A stretch of 64,000 bases of DNA from Volucribacter psittacicida (GCF_004339025.1 NZ_SMFT01000003.1:62001-126000), one strand, 5' to 3'. Positions 51,999 through 61,120 are shown, numbered from the stretch's first letter. Notes: generated by a model not told the origin, from the letters alone. Program-made: numbers and translations.

Positions 51999-52769
51999 CT
52001 AATTACCAGCCCGATACAATGCCATTGCCTCAGGCATTAAGCGTTCTAAGTTTTTTTGGCGATCGGCGTTGGTTGGGTGGGTTGACATTAATCCTGCTAA
52101 TGCACTGTTGGAATTGCCTGTGGCTTGGTTCATTTTTATCCATAATTTCGGCGCAGCTTGAGGATTGTAGCCTGCTTTTGCCATAAGCATAAGCCCCACT
52201 TCATCTGCTTCGGTTTCATTACTGCGAGAATAAGGTTTATCTAATCCCCAGTCTTTTGCTACGCCGATGACTAAGCCGCTGGCATCAGAGCCAATTTGAG
52301 TGGAGAGAGCAATATGTGCAACTTGAGCAAAGACACCTGTAATTTGTCCCATATTTACTTTCTTTTTTCCATGCTCTTTTAAGGCGTGTGCCATTTCGTG
52401 CCCCATCACAACAGCAATTTCGTCATCATTGAGTTTTAATTTATCTACTAATCCTGTATAGAATACCATTTTGCCACCTGGCATAGCCCAAGCATTAAGT
52501 TGCTCAGATTTGATTACGTTAATTTCCCAATTAAAGGCTTGCCCAGTGTGATTTTCTTGGTTTGCGTAGGGCACCATTTTGTGGAAAACCTTATGGATAC
52601 GTTTTGCTGTATTTGAACTTGTATCCAATGCCCCTTGTGCACGAACTTGATTAATTTCTTGTGTGTAACTTAAAGCTGCTTGTTGGTTAATTTCTGCTGA
52701 GCTAGCGCAGGCATTAAGTAGGAGAATGACACTAAAAAGTGCGGTGAGTTTTTTTAGTGAATTTAGCAT
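51999..52769 (-). CDS. M48-family metalloprotease lipoprotein (LoiP/YggG-like)
   Basis: The 256-residue protein has a lipoprotein signal (KKLTALFSVILLLNAC, lipidated Cys21) and the zinc protease motif GHEMAHALKEHGK near 130. A downstream Glu region, SNETEADEVGLMLMAKAGYNP, completes the M48 site. E. coli LoiP (YggG) is the closest family member I recognise; it acts at the outer membrane in protein quality control. An uptake signal lies at the 5' end (52737-52745). Confidence 0.88.
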   Translation of the reverse strand: MLNSLKKLTALFSVILLLNACASSAEINQQAALSYTQEINQVRAQGALDTSSNTAKRIHKVFHKMVPYANQENHTGQAFNWEINVIKSEQLNAWAMPGGKMVFYTGLVDKLKLNDDEIAVVMGHEMAHALKEHGKKKVNMGQITGVFAQVAHIALSTQIGSDASGLVIGVAKDWGLDKPYSRSNETEADEVGLMLMAKAGYNPQAAPKLWIKMNQATGNSNSALAGLMSTHPTNADRQKNLERLMPEAMALYRAGN

Positions 52770-52801
52770 GGTAAAGGATTCCTTGAGTTAAACAATAAAA
52801 A

Positions 52802-52827
52802 AATACCGTTTTATTTAAAACGGTATT
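52802..52827 (-). terminator. ppa terminator
   Basis: AATACCGTTTT and AAAACGGTATT form an 11-pair stem, followed on the minus strand by a run of seven T. It lies between ppa and the downstream M48 protease gene. Confidence 0.85.
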
Positions 52828-52841
52828 AGATTGAATAAAGA

Positions 52842-53369
52842 TTATTTTTTAGCACGTTCAAAGGAGTCTAAAATCTCTTGGCGAGCTTCATTGACATCAG
52901 CCCAGCCATCAACTTTTACCCATTTGCCTGCTTCTAAGGCTTTATAGCTTTCAAAGAAATGCTGAATTTGTGCTTTTAACAAGGTAGGAAGATCATTGAC
53001 ATCTTTAATATGATCATATTCTTTGGTTAATTTGCTATGAGGTACGGCGATCACTTTAGCATCTTGTCCTGATTCATCTGTCATTTTTAATACGCCAACT
53101 GGACGGCAACGAATAACAGAGCCGGGTTGTAATGGATAAGGGGTAGGCACAAGGACATCAACAGGATCACCATCTAATGATAGGGTGTTGTTGATATAGC
53201 CATAGTTTGCTGGATAGAACATTGCAGTTGCCATAAAACGGTCAACAAATAACGTGCCTGTTTCTTTATCCACTTCATATTTAATCGGATCTGAGTTAGC
53301 TGGAATTTCAATCACGACATAAATATCATCTGGTAATTCTTTACCAGCAGGTACATTTTTTAAACCCAT
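52842..53369 (-). CDS. ppa: Inorganic pyrophosphatase
   Basis: This family I enzyme hydrolyses pyrophosphate in the cytoplasm. The 175-residue protein has the signature DGDPVDVLV and the metal-binding acidic residues around it, and the start [20 protein letters not shown]. Length equals E. coli Ppa. It is monocistronic, with its own terminator. Confidence 0.97.
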   Translation of the reverse strand: MGLKNVPAGKELPDDIYVVIEIPANSDPIKYEVDKETGTLFVDRFMATAMFYPANYGYINNTLSLDGDPVDVLVPTPYPLQPGSVIRCRPVGVLKMTDESGQDAKVIAVPHSKLTKEYDHIKDVNDLPTLLKAQIQHFFESYKALEAGKWVKVDGWADVNEARQEILDSFERAKK

Positions 53370-53427
53370 TTTTTCTTCCTTTTTATCTATTTTTACTTAT
53401 GAAAAAGATTTGGCGATTATAGCTTGA

Positions 53428-53862
53428 TTATAGTCTCAATTCAAACACTGCTTTTTTGTGATTAAGTTTAAATCCTTCAGCTTCCCATAACTGGCGATGT
53501 TGTTGATTTTGTTCCACTACTAAAAAATGGGATTGGGTATAACACACAAACTCTTTAGCTTTTTCAATAAGTGCGGTGTAAATTTGCCATTTATTCGGGC
53601 TATCCTGAACAAAAATATCGGTTAATTGCCAATAGCGTTGTAACTGTAAAGAGGAAAGGCGAGGGTAAAGCTGAATAAAACCTTGAGCATTCTGTTGTGA
53701 ATCAAGGGCGATAAATAAAATACTTTCACTAAAACGAATACGATTATTTAAAAAGGTCAAGGTTCGTTCGGGGTTTGCTGGCATACCTTGTTGTGTACGA
53801 TATTGCTCAAATAAAGGCAATAATAGGGGGAGGTTCCATTGTTCGGCTTTAAAAATTTTCAT
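53428..53862 (-). CDS. GNAT-family N-acetyltransferase
   Basis: The 144-residue protein has a GNAT fold pattern: an N-terminal ILFIALDSQQNAQGFIQLYP beta region, then LTDIFVQDSPNKWQIYTALIEKA before the cofactor-binding helix, and a C-terminal EAEGFKLNHKKAVFEL strand. The Arg/Gln-x-x-Gly-x-Gly/Ala loop is poorly conserved. The substrate is unknown. It lies 58 bases upstream of ppa on the same strand, with an uptake signal inside (53569-53577). Confidence 0.75.
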   Translation of the reverse strand: MKIFKAEQWNLPLLLPLFEQYRTQQGMPANPERTLTFLNNRIRFSESILFIALDSQQNAQGFIQLYPRLSSLQLQRYWQLTDIFVQDSPNKWQIYTALIEKAKEFVCYTQSHFLVVEQNQQHRQLWEAEGFKLNHKKAVFELRL

Positions 53863-54030
53863 CGTTATTATTCATTTTATCAACAATCTATACAGTGGAT
53901 TGTAGCTTTTTAACACAAAATAATCATCTTTTATTAACGAAAAGGCGAAAATTTTTGATCTAAAACTAAAGTTTATAGGTAAAATTTGATATAGTAAGCA
54001 AATTATTAATTGATTATATGGAGAAAAATT

Positions 54031-54798
54031 ATGGCACGTCGTCCTTTAGTTATGGGGAATTGGAAATTAAATGGTAGCAAGGCTTTTACTCGAGAGCTAA
54101 TTGCTGGATTAAAAGCAGAATTAGCGGGTGTTGATGGCTGTGATGTGGCGATTGCACCGCCTGTGATGTATTTAGCTGAAGCAGAGCAAGCCTTAGCAGG
54201 AAGCCAAATTTTCCTTGGGGCACAAAATGTTGATGTGAATGTGCAAGGTGCTTTTACTGGGGATATTTCCACCGAAATGTTAAAAGATTTTGGTGCAAAA
54301 TACATTATTATTGGTCATTCAGAACGCCGTCAATATCATCAGGAATCTGATGAATTTATTGCCAAAAAGTTTGCCGCATTAAAACAAGCGGGTTTAGTGC
54401 CTGTGCTTTGTATTGGTGAATCTGAGGCAGAAAATGAAGCTGGGCAAACTGAGCAGGTTTGTGCTAAACAAATTGATGCGGTAATTGACGCCCTTGGTGT
54501 AGAAGCCTTTAATGGTGCAGTGATCGCTTATGAACCAATTTGGGCGATTGGTACTGGTAAATCCGCCACTCCAGAACAAGCTCAAGCGGTACACGCCTTT
54601 ATTCGTGGACATATTGCCAAGAAATCACAAGCGGTGGCAGAGCAAGTAATTATCCAATATGGTGGTTCAGTGAATGATGCTAATGCGGCTCAATTATTTA
54701 CTCAACCTGATATTGATGGGGCATTAGTAGGTGGCGCATCATTAAAAGCCCCTGCATTTGCTGTGATTGTAAAAGCCGCCGCGGCAGCTAAAAATTAA
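54031..54798 (+). CDS. tpiA: Triosephosphate isomerase
   Basis: TpiA interconverts dihydroxyacetone phosphate and glyceraldehyde 3-phosphate. I chose ATG 54031 ([16 protein letters not shown]), preceded by TGGAG at good spacing, giving 255 residues, rather than an ATG seven codons earlier. The substrate Asn/Lys of GNWKLNG, the catalytic His of IIGHSERRQ, and the Glu and loop 6 of [13 protein letters not shown] are all present. Confidence 0.97.
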   Translation: MARRPLVMGNWKLNGSKAFTRELIAGLKAELAGVDGCDVAIAPPVMYLAEAEQALAGSQIFLGAQNVDVNVQGAFTGDISTEMLKDFGAKYIIIGHSERRQYHQESDEFIAKKFAALKQAGLVPVLCIGESEAENEAGQTEQVCAKQIDAVIDALGVEAFNGAVIAYEPIWAIGTGKSATPEQAQAVHAFIRGHIAKKSQAVAEQVIIQYGGSVNDANAAQLFTQPDIDGALVGGASLKAPAFAVIVKAAAAAKN

Positions 54799-54815
54799 TG
54801 ATTGATTGAAAAAGT

Positions 54816-54849
54816 AAAAACGGCATTATTTTTGGTAATGCCGTTTTTT
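54816..54849. terminator. tpiA/yggT bidirectional terminator
   Basis: AAAAACGGCATTA and TAATGCCGTTTTTT form a 13-pair stem between convergent tpiA and yggT, with A and T runs on both sides. Confidence 0.85.
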
Positions 54850-54874
54850 ATAGCACGATTTCAATTTAAAACCA

Positions 54875-55429
54875 TTAAGCCAATAGCCATAATGGTCCAA
54901 AAAAGTCATAGCCTAATTTATTGGCAAAAATCAGAATAAAACCGAGGATCATTACCGAGAAATCAATCATACCTGTGCGAGGTAAAATACGGCGAATCGG
55001 TGATAATAAAGGCTCTGTAATTTGATAGAGTAAATATTCTGCTTGATTATTACCTCGACTAAACCAACTCATAATCGCACGAATTAAAATTGCCCAAAAG
55101 ATCAGCTCACCAAAGGTTTTCACCACACTTAATGCACCTATAAGCAAGGCTAAGCCCCAGTTTATTGTCGTCTGTCCTACAAGAAAATTTAATACAGGGT
55201 ATTTTAATGCACAAAGAATAAATGCCAAGAAAATAGCGGCGAAATCAATATTATGGATACTAGGGATCATTTTACGTAGTGGGGTAAGCACTGGTTGGGT
55301 AAGTTTCACTACGGTTTGTGATATAGGATTATAAAAATCCACTCGGCAATATTGTAGCCAAGTGCGTAAAATCAGGATAAAGGCATAAAGCCCCATAATA
55401 GTTAAGATTAAGTATTGAATGGCATTCAT
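54875..55429 (-). CDS. yggT: YggT-family inner-membrane protein
   Basis: The 184-residue protein carries two YGGT repeats, each with two membrane segments and the motif PVLTPLRKMIP or PLLSPIRRILP followed by IDFAAIFLAF or IDFSVMILGF. The family is widespread and linked to membrane and osmotic or division functions, but its biochemical role is not settled. Confidence 0.88.
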   Translation of the reverse strand: MNAIQYLILTIMGLYAFILILRTWLQYCRVDFYNPISQTVVKLTQPVLTPLRKMIPSIHNIDFAAIFLAFILCALKYPVLNFLVGQTTINWGLALLIGALSVVKTFGELIFWAILIRAIMSWFSRGNNQAEYLLYQITEPLLSPIRRILPRTGMIDFSVMILGFILIFANKLGYDFFGPLWLLA

Positions 55430-55497
55430 ATTGTCTGATTTTTCCTTTTGTTTTGAAGTTTGGTTCTATAATGCGGGTTATTAAGGAAAAATTCAAG

Positions 55498-55604
55498 TAT
55501 AGTCGTTCCACTTTAAAATAATACTGCGTTGGTATGTCTTGTTGTGCGGTTTTGTGCTGTTTTCGGCGTATTGCCTCGTCTTATTTTAAATTGAAACCAC
55601 TATA
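55498..55604. mobile_element. Full-length TATAGTCG inverted-repeat element (Correia-like MITE), copy 1
   Basis: About 107 bases bounded by imperfect inverted repeats (TATAGTCGTTCCACTTTAAA at the left; the complement of TATAGTGGTTTCAATTTAAA at the right). It begins and ends TATA, as expected for insertion at TA. It has no coding capacity and lies in the gap between yggT and the YceK-like gene. Its core is about three-quarters identical by eye to copy 2. Confidence 0.75.
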
Positions 55605-55693
55605 GATGTTTATTTAGCGGGGTAAAAACAAGATGAAGCGAGGGGGAAAGATCTCTATAATAACGCCCATTCTATTTTTAATGAGTATCTGCA

Positions 55694-55912
55694 ATGAAAA
55701 AAATTTTTCTCATATTGACCGCACTTTTCAGTTTATCGGGGTGTGGGACTATCGTGAGTTTGATTAATCCTAGCGAGCCTTATGGGGCTTATGCGGGGAC
55801 GAAATATGATCTTGCTATGGCAAAAAAATGGGGATTGCCTATTTTAGATTTGCCTCTTTCTTTTTTATTAGATACGGCATTATTACCCTATGCGTTAGTA
55901 CAAGAGAAATAA
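55694..55912 (+). CDS. YceK/YidQ-family small lipoprotein
   Basis: The 72-residue protein has a lipoprotein signal ([17 protein letters not shown], Cys17) followed by the family pattern [18 protein letters not shown] and [17 protein letters not shown]. Function of the family is unknown. An uptake signal falls in the signal-peptide codons (55718-55726). It ends two bases before rep starts, so the two are probably cotranscribed. Confidence 0.82.
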   Translation: MKKIFLILTALFSLSGCGTIVSLINPSEPYGAYAGTKYDLAMAKKWGLPILDLPLSFLLDTALLPYALVQEK

Positions 55913-55913
55913 T

Positions 55914-57941
55914 ATGAAATTAAATTCACAACAACAACAAGCCGTTGAGAGTGTCCATGGGGCTTGCCTTGTGTTGGCTGGGGCAGGCTCGGGGAAAACA
56001 CGCGTTATTATTAATAAAATTGCCCATTTGGTGGCGAGTTGTGGCTATTTGCCACGCCAAATTGCGGCAGTCACCTTTACCAATAAAGCCGCTAGAGAAA
56101 TGCGAGAACGTGTGGCACATTCTATTGGTAAATCACAAAGCCGAGGGCTAATTGTTTCCACATTTCATACCTTAGGTTTTGATTTGATTAAACGTGAACA
56201 CCGCCATTTAGGTTTGAAAAGCAGTATTACTTTGTTTGATGAACAGGATCAGTTGGCATTATTAAAAGAACTGACTCACGAAGTAGAAAATAAATTAGGC
56301 GAGGAATATAAGGATTTTTTGCGTGCTTTGGTGGCAAAAATTTCCCATTGGAAAAATGATTTAATTTTGCCTGAACAGGCTTTATCCCTCGCTCAAGAAC
56401 CTAAACAGCAATATTTTGCCCAATGTTATCAACATTATGTCCAGCAAATGCGCGCTTATAATGCCTTGGATTTTGATGATTTGATTATGTTGCCCACCTT
56501 ATTATTACGGCAAAATGAAGAAGTGCGGTCAAAATGGCAACAAAAAATTCGTTATTTATTGGTTGATGAATATCAGGACACCAATACTAGCCAGTATGAA
56601 TTGATTAAATTATTGGTGGGCAAACGAGCTTGTTTTACCGTTGTAGGCGATGATGATCAATCCATTTATTCCTGGCGAGGGGCAAAACCGCAAAATATTA
56701 TGCGGTTGCGTGATGATTTCCCGAATTTACAAGTGATTAAACTTGAGCAAAATTATCGTTCTACCCAGCGGATTTTGCACAGTGCCAATATTTTAATTGA
56801 AAATAACGAGCATATTTTCAGCAAGAAATTATTTTCTAATTTATCGCAAGGGGAATTATTGCAGGTTATTGAGGCAAAAAATGAAGAGCATGAAGCGGAG
56901 CGTGTGGTAGGCGAGTTAATTGCTCATCGCTTTTCCCATAAAACCAAATATAAGGATTATGCCATTCTTTATCGTGGTAATCATCAGTCACGTTTGCTAG
57001 AAAAAATGTTAATGCAAAACCGAATCCCTTATAAAATCTCAGGTGGCACGTCCTTTTTTTCTCGCACAGAAATTAAGGATATGATGGCGTATTTGCGTTT
57101 GTTGGTTAATCAAGACGATGAAGCCGCATTTTTGCGTATTGTGAACACACCGAAACGAGAAATTGGGGCTGTAACTTTGCAAAAGTTAGGGGAATTAGCT
57201 CAGCAAAAGCAAATCAGTTTATTTGAGGCGATTTTTGCCGCCGAGTTAATTGAATTTATTACGCCAAGAGCCTATGATGCTTTGCAAAAATTTGCTCGCT
57301 GGATTGTGGAATTAAATGATGAAAGTTTGCGATCTGAGCCTGAACAGGCGGTAAAATCCTTGTTGGCAGGGTTACAATATGAGGAATATTTGTATGAACA
57401 AGCCAATAGCCCTAAAATGGCGGAAATGCAGGCTCGTAATGTGGCAACTTTATTTGAATGGGTTGCCGATATGTTAAAGGGCGATGAATTTAATGAACCT
57501 TTAACCTTAAATCAAGTGGTGACGCGTTTGACTTTGCGAGATATGTTAGAACGCAATGAAGAAGACGATGAGAGCGATCAGGTGCAATTAATGACCTTAC
57601 ACGCCTCAAAGGGATTAGAATTTCCTCACGTTTTTTTAATTGGTATGGAAGAGGGGATTTTACCACATCAAACCAGCATTGATGAAGATAATGTGGAGGA
57701 GGAGCGGCGTTTAGCTTATGTGGGAATTACCCGAGCCCAACAAAGTTTAACCTTTACCCTATGCAAGGAACGCCGTCAGTTTGGTGAATTGATTAAACCA
57801 CAACCGAGCCGTTTTTTGTTAGAGTTACCTCAAGATGATTTACAGTGGGAACGAGATAAACCTGCATTAACCGAGCAACAACGCCAACAAAAAGCCGAGC
57901 GTAATTTTGCTAATTTGCGAGCGATTTTAAATAAAAAATGA
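55914..57941 (+). CDS. rep: ATP-dependent DNA helicase Rep
   Basis: Rep is the UvrD-like superfamily 1 helicase that helps forks pass bound proteins. The 675-residue protein has Walker [13 protein letters not shown] at about 22-33, motif Ia [14 protein letters not shown], motif [14 protein letters not shown], motif [17 protein letters not shown], motif [15 protein letters not shown] and motif [13 protein letters not shown]. Length and start ([14 protein letters not shown]) match E. coli Rep. Confidence 0.96.
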   Translation: MKLNSQQQQAVESVHGACLVLAGAGSGKTRVIINKIAHLVASCGYLPRQIAAVTFTNKAAREMRERVAHSIGKSQSRGLIVSTFHTLGFDLIKREHRHLGLKSSITLFDEQDQLALLKELTHEVENKLGEEYKDFLRALVAKISHWKNDLILPEQALSLAQEPKQQYFAQCYQHYVQQMRAYNALDFDDLIMLPTLLLRQNEEVRSKWQQKIRYLLVDEYQDTNTSQYELIKLLVGKRACFTVVGDDDQSIYSWRGAKPQNIMRLRDDFPNLQVIKLEQNYRSTQRILHSANILIENNEHIFSKKLFSNLSQGELLQVIEAKNEEHEAERVVGELIAHRFSHKTKYKDYAILYRGNHQSRLLEKMLMQNRIPYKISGGTSFFSRTEIKDMMAYLRLLVNQDDEAAFLRIVNTPKREIGAVTLQKLGELAQQKQISLFEAIFAAELIEFITPRAYDALQKFARWIVELNDESLRSEPEQAVKSLLAGLQYEEYLYEQANSPKMAEMQARNVATLFEWVADMLKGDEFNEPLTLNQVVTRLTLRDMLERNEEDDESDQVQLMTLHASKGLEFPHVFLIGMEEGILPHQTSIDEDNVEEERRLAYVGITRAQQSLTFTLCKERRQFGELIKPQPSRFLLELPQDDLQWERDKPALTEQQRQQKAERNFANLRAILNKK

Positions 57942-57953
57942 TATTTTTGTAGA

Positions 57954-58059
57954 TATCGTCGTCCCACTTTAAAATAATACGGCGTTGGCACACCTCGCCG
58001 TACGCTTGGTACTGTCTTCGGCGTGCTGCCTTGTCTTATTTCAAATTGGAACGACTATA
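57954..58059. mobile_element. Full-length TATAGTCG inverted-repeat element (Correia-like MITE), copy 2
   Basis: About 106 bases, from TATCGTCGTCCCACTTTAAA to the complement of TATAGTCGTTCCAATTTGAA. On the minus strand the core contains AGACAGTAC, GTACGGCGAGG and CAACGCCGTA in this order and spacing. I recall the same blocks from the neisserial Correia repeat. It lies between rep and the tRNA promoter. Confidence 0.78.
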
Positions 58060-58095
58060 AATTAGTCAAACAAATTAAAAGCGTAAAAAAAGGGT

Positions 58096-58123
58096 TTGAC
58101 TTATTTTCAAAAGAAAGTATCAT
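58096..58123 (+). promoter_or_regulatory. Predicted tRNA operon promoter
   Basis: TTGACT (58096-58101), 16 bases, TATCAT (58118-58123) forms a good sigma-70 promoter about 14 bases before the likely start and 20 before the tRNA-Ser gene. Confidence 0.6.
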
Positions 58124-58143
58124 ACCGCCCACAAACCGATTGC

Positions 58144-58236
58144 GGTGAGATGGCCGAGAGGCTGAAGGCGCTCCCCTGCTAAGGGAGTATGGGGTCAAAA
58201 ACTCCATCGAGGGTTCGAATCCCTCTCTCACCGCCA
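58144..58236 (+). tRNA. tRNA-Ser (anticodon GCU)
   Basis: A 93-base cloverleaf with the long serine variable arm: acceptor GGTGAGA pairs with TCTCACC, anticodon loop CTGCTAA, TTCGAATC loop, and encoded CCA. It reads AGC and AGU codons. It closely matches the corresponding E. coli gene (serV type). Confidence 0.97.
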
Positions 58237-58246
58237 TTTACTCAGA

Positions 58247-58323
58247 GCACCCGTAGCTCAGCTGGATAGAGTACTCGGCTACGAACCGAGCGGTCAAAGG
58301 TTCGAATCCTTTCGGGTGCGCCA
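58247..58323 (+). tRNA. tRNA-Arg (anticodon ACG), copy 1
   Basis: A 77-base cloverleaf: acceptor GCACCCG pairs with CGGGTGC, anticodon loop CTACGAA (A34 becomes inosine), TTCGAATC loop, CCA encoded. It starts ten bases after tRNA-Ser. Confidence 0.97.
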
Positions 58324-58384
58324 TTTTATTTTTTACTCTAGGATAAATATGGTTCAATGAGCGGTTTATAGAATTTCAAACAAC

Positions 58385-58461
58385 GCACCCGTAGCTCAGC
58401 TGGATAGAGTACTCGGCTACGAACCGAGCGGTCAAAGGTTCGAATCCTTTCGGGTGCGCCA
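58385..58461 (+). tRNA. tRNA-Arg (anticodon ACG), copy 2
   Basis: Identical in all 77 positions to copy 1 and separated from it by 61 unrelated bases, so this is a tandem duplication of the gene. Both are probably read from the tRNA-Ser promoter. Confidence 0.97.
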
Positions 58462-58489
58462 TCTTAATTTTCTTATCTTTCCATAAATT

Positions 58490-58906
58490 TTAATTTACTT
58501 TCAATATGATTTCTTTATGCATTTTTTGTTCTATTCTTGTTAAAACTTGTGGTTGAGCAAGTGTCAAAGAATAAATATTGGTAATAAAATGGGTTTGTTC
58601 ACTTTCTGGTATGGCAAAGGGTAAAAAACCGAGAATGTGTTGATGTAAATAAAAAACTTTTGCAAAATCCACCGCACTTTTTATTTCTGCAAACATAGCT
58701 TGATTTAGTGGCTGAGCGGCATAGCCACGTTTAATTCTTCCTAACGCATTGGCTAGATGAATAAGTAACATTTGTACTTGATCGGTTTCTGTATTAACTT
58801 GCCATTGGTGACGCAATAATCCTTCAATATTAAGGACAATTTCAACAATCTGGTAGTTGATCAAGTTTCGTTGTTGCAATAGCAATAAGCGTTTTAATAA
58901 TCCCAT
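58490..58906 (-). CDS. Orphan single PRD-domain protein
   Basis: The 138-residue protein looks like one PTS regulation domain: an N-terminal helix (KRLLLLQQRNLINYQIVEIVL), then LLIHLANALGRIKRG with the His of the HxxxxxxR pattern, and PESEQTHFITNIYSLTLAQP near the end. There is no RNA-binding CAT domain, helix-turn-helix or PTS domain, unlike BglG or LevR. It has no partner genes nearby and an inverted uptake signal inside (58671-58679). Its role is unknown. I recognise the fold, not the gene. Confidence 0.6.
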   Translation of the reverse strand: MGLLKRLLLLQQRNLINYQIVEIVLNIEGLLRHQWQVNTETDQVQMLLIHLANALGRIKRGYAAQPLNQAMFAEIKSAVDFAKVFYLHQHILGFLPFAIPESEQTHFITNIYSLTLAQPQVLTRIEQKMHKEIILKVN

Positions 58907-58999
58907 ATATGTTGGTCTCTAAGAAAAGATGAGCTATTTTAATGAAATTATTTTGCTTTACAAAGTGCTATTTAAGGGGCATTACTGTATTGGCTCATT

Positions 59000-59034
59000 T
59001 ATAGTCGTCCCACTTTAAAATTGAAATGACGATA
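59000..59034. repeat. Short form of the TATAGTCG element
   Basis: A 35-base sequence runs TATAGTCGTCCCACTTTAAA directly into TTGAAATGACGATA: both terminal repeats with the core deleted. It lies 75 bases upstream of yqaB. Confidence 0.75.
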
Positions 59035-59108
59035 ATGAAATGCGGTTTGCTATCTGACTTGGATAAGGTTAAGATCTCGGCAAATTAAAGAAGAATGATG
59101 AAAATACT

Positions 59109-59711
59109 ATGATTGATGTAAATTTATTTCGCCCATATAAAGGGTTAATTTTTGATATGGACGGTACATTAGTGGATACTATGCCTTGCCACGCACGGGC
59201 TTGGGAAATGGTGGGCGAGCATTTAGGTTATCCAACTAAAGGCGATGTGCTTTACCAGCTTGGTGGGGCGTCAGTGCGTACGATTGCTATGGAAACCATG
59301 AAAAAATATGGTATTCCTATGGAGTTGTTAGAGCAGGTTATTCAACTTAAACGCCAATTTGGTATTGAATTAATTCAGCAGCAATCCACATTATTGCCTG
59401 CGGCCGAGGTGGTAAAGCATTTTTATGGGCAAGTTCCCTTGGCTCTAGGCACAGGGTCGCATAAAGTGGTGGTGGATATGATTTTGCAAAAACACCAAAT
59501 TGCGCCTTATTTTGAGGCGATAGTTACCGCTGATGATGTTACCAAGCATAAGCCTGAGCCTGATACTTTTTTACGTTGTGCCGAATTAATGGCGGTTGAT
59601 CCTCGTCAATGTGTGGTATTTGAAGATGCTGACTTAGGTGTGCAAGCGGGATTGCGGGCTGGTATGGATGTGTTTGATGTGCGAATCAATCAGTTAATTA
59701 AATATGCTTGA
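59109..59711 (+). CDS. yqaB: HAD-family sugar-phosphate phosphatase YqaB
   Basis: The 200-residue protein has HAD motif I FDMDGTLVDTMP, a cap domain near 20-85, motif II LGTGSHK, motif III around KHKPEPDTF, and motif IV FEDADLGVQAGLRAGM. E. coli YqaB dephosphorylates fructose 1-phosphate and related sugars. It overlaps yqaA by eight bases and is close to luxS. E. coli also keeps yqaB and yqaA near luxS, which supports the assignment. Confidence 0.88.
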   Translation: MIDVNLFRPYKGLIFDMDGTLVDTMPCHARAWEMVGEHLGYPTKGDVLYQLGGASVRTIAMETMKKYGIPMELLEQVIQLKRQFGIELIQQQSTLLPAAEVVKHFYGQVPLALGTGSHKVVVDMILQKHQIAPYFEAIVTADDVTKHKPEPDTFLRCAELMAVDPRQCVVFEDADLGVQAGLRAGMDVFDVRINQLIKYA

Positions 59712-60189
59712 TTGGCTTTTTTCTAGTCAATTTTGGCTAGATTTATTGCCCAAATATGGATTATGGGTGATGTTTTTGAGTGCTTTGTTAAGTGCGACAT
59801 TATTACCCGGTAATTCAGAGATTATTTTTGCAACCTTAGCCATAAACAGTTTTACTGTAGAAACAAATTATATAACGATAGGGAAATTATGGTTGGTGGC
59901 AACCTTGGGCAATAGTCTCGGCAGTATTTCTACTTATTGGCTTGGGCGTTTATTTCCTTCCTATTCTTTAGCCGCAACATCAGCAAAATCCGCTTGGGTT
60001 ATAGAAAAAATACAGCGATTCGGTGCGTGGGCATTATTATTGAGTTGGTTACCTGTGGTGGGCGATATTTTCTGTGTAGTGGCAGGTTGGTTACGTTTAA
60101 ACAGCTTTTGGGCAAGTTGGTGTATTCTGTTAGGTAAGGCATTGCGTTATGGTTTTTTATTGTTAATGTTATTGCCTTTTGTAAGGTGA
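59704..60189 (+). CDS. yqaA: YqaA-family (VTT/DedA-like) membrane protein
   Basis: The 161-residue protein has four or five hydrophobic segments and the VTT-type pattern LLSATLLPGNSEIIF near 30 and LGNSLGSISTYWLGRLF near 72. GDIFCVVAGWLRL follows near 120. It is likely an inner-membrane protein of unknown transport or lipid role. It overlaps yqaB by eight bases. Confidence 0.87.
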   Translation: MLDWLFSSQFWLDLLPKYGLWVMFLSALLSATLLPGNSEIIFATLAINSFTVETNYITIGKLWLVATLGNSLGSISTYWLGRLFPSYSLAATSAKSAWVIEKIQRFGAWALLLSWLPVVGDIFCVVAGWLRLNSFWASWCILLGKALRYGFLLLMLLPFVR

Positions 60190-60204
60190 ATTTTCATTGG
60201 AATA

Positions 60205-60234
60205 TATCATCGCTCCAAAATTGGAATGACTATA
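60205..60234. repeat. Degenerate short form of the TATAGTCG element
   Basis: TATCATCGCTCCAAAATTGG followed by AATGACTATA is a 30-base version of the terminal palindrome, just after yqaA. Confidence 0.6.
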
Positions 60235-60261
60235 CTTTTTCCGTTAGAATGGAAAGCCAAT

Positions 60262-60383
60262 AAAAAAACCGCCCATAAAGGGCGGTAAAATAACCTAAGG
60301 AACCAATTTATAAAACAACTGTAAGTTGTACTAACTAAGACTGGCTAAATCACAAAAAGTTCAGTATTCTGAGAAAAAATTTT
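60262..60383 (-). ncRNA. Candidate small RNA, tandem copy A
   Basis: On the minus strand a consensus TATAAT (60395-60390) could start a transcript of about 120 bases near 60383. The transcript would end in a GC-rich hairpin (ACCGCCC, loop TTTAT, GGGCGGT at 60286-60268) and six T (60267-60262). It contains a second stem-loop CAACT-AGTTG near 60316-60328. No open frame is present. Sequence is strongly similar to copy B. The minus-strand T run shows that the terminator does not serve yqaA. Confidence 0.55.
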
Positions 60384-60446
60384 ATTTTTATTATAGAATT
60401 GCTCTTTTGCTTTATTTTTGCACAGAATGATGAGGATTATCGTCAT

Positions 60447-60573
60447 AAAAAAACCGCCCACAAGGGGCGGTAAAATATAACCTAAGGAACCAATTTTATA
60501 AAACAACTGCAAGTTGCTTGTTAAATAAGACTGGTTAAATTGGGAAAAGTTCAGAAAAAATTGAAAAAATTTT
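60447..60573 (-). ncRNA. Candidate small RNA, tandem copy B
   Basis: A second unit of the same plan: terminator hairpin ACCGCCC/GGGCGGT at 60471-60453 plus six T, inner stem-loop CAACT-AGTTG with one loop base changed, and conserved blocks AACCTAAGGAACCAATTTT and AAGACTGG (plus strand). Differences from copy A fall in loops and spacers while stems are kept. Its -10 (TAGATA) is weaker. It lies just upstream of, and antiparallel to, luxS. Confidence 0.55.
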
Positions 60574-60612
60574 TTAATTTATCTAACCTAATGATTTATA
60601 AGAGGAAATACA

Positions 60613-61119
60613 ATGCCATTATTAGATAGTTTTAAAGTTGATCATACCATTATGCAAGCTCCAGCCGTACGCATTGCAAAAACGATGACCACACCGAAAG
60701 GGGATATTATCTCGGTGTTTGATTTACGTTTTTGTCGTCCTAATAAAGACATTATTTCGCCACGAGGGATTCATACCCTTGAACATTTATTTGCGGGTTT
60801 TATGCGTGAGCATTTAAATGCTGAGGATGTGGAAATTATTGATATTTCGCCAATGGGGTGCCGTACGGGGTTCTATATGAGTTTGATTGGAACACCTGAT
60901 GAGCAACGAGTAGCCGATGCTTGGTTATTGGCAATGCAAGATGCTTTGGCGGTAAAAAATCAACAAGATATTCCTGAGTTAAATGAATATCAATGTGGTT
61001 CTTATCAAGAACATTCTTTAGCTGATGCTCATCAGGTTTGTCGTCAAGTGGTGGAGCAAGGTATCGGGATCAATAAAAACGAAGATTTATTATTAGACGA
61101 AAAATTTTTGCAGCAATAA
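60613..61119 (+). CDS. luxS: S-ribosylhomocysteine lyase LuxS
   Basis: LuxS cleaves S-ribosylhomocysteine to homocysteine and DPD, the precursor of autoinducer 2. The 168-residue protein has the metal-binding [10 protein letters not shown] motif (two His), a CGSYQEHS motif with the third ligand Cys, and the catalytic Cys of MGCRTGFY. Length is usual for the family. AGAGGAAA precedes the ATG. The 423-base gap before it carries the two sRNA-like units. Confidence 0.97.
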   Translation: MPLLDSFKVDHTIMQAPAVRIAKTMTTPKGDIISVFDLRFCRPNKDIISPRGIHTLEHLFAGFMREHLNAEDVEIIDISPMGCRTGFYMSLIGTPDEQRVADAWLLAMQDALAVKNQQDIPELNEYQCGSYQEHSLADAHQVCRQVVEQGIGINKNEDLLLDEKFLQQ

Positions 61120-61120
61120 C

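Noticed and set aside
60262-60286. GC hairpin read as a terminator of yqaA
   Set aside because: The T run lies on the minus strand only; for a plus-strand transcript no T follows the stem, and the same hairpin recurs at 60453.
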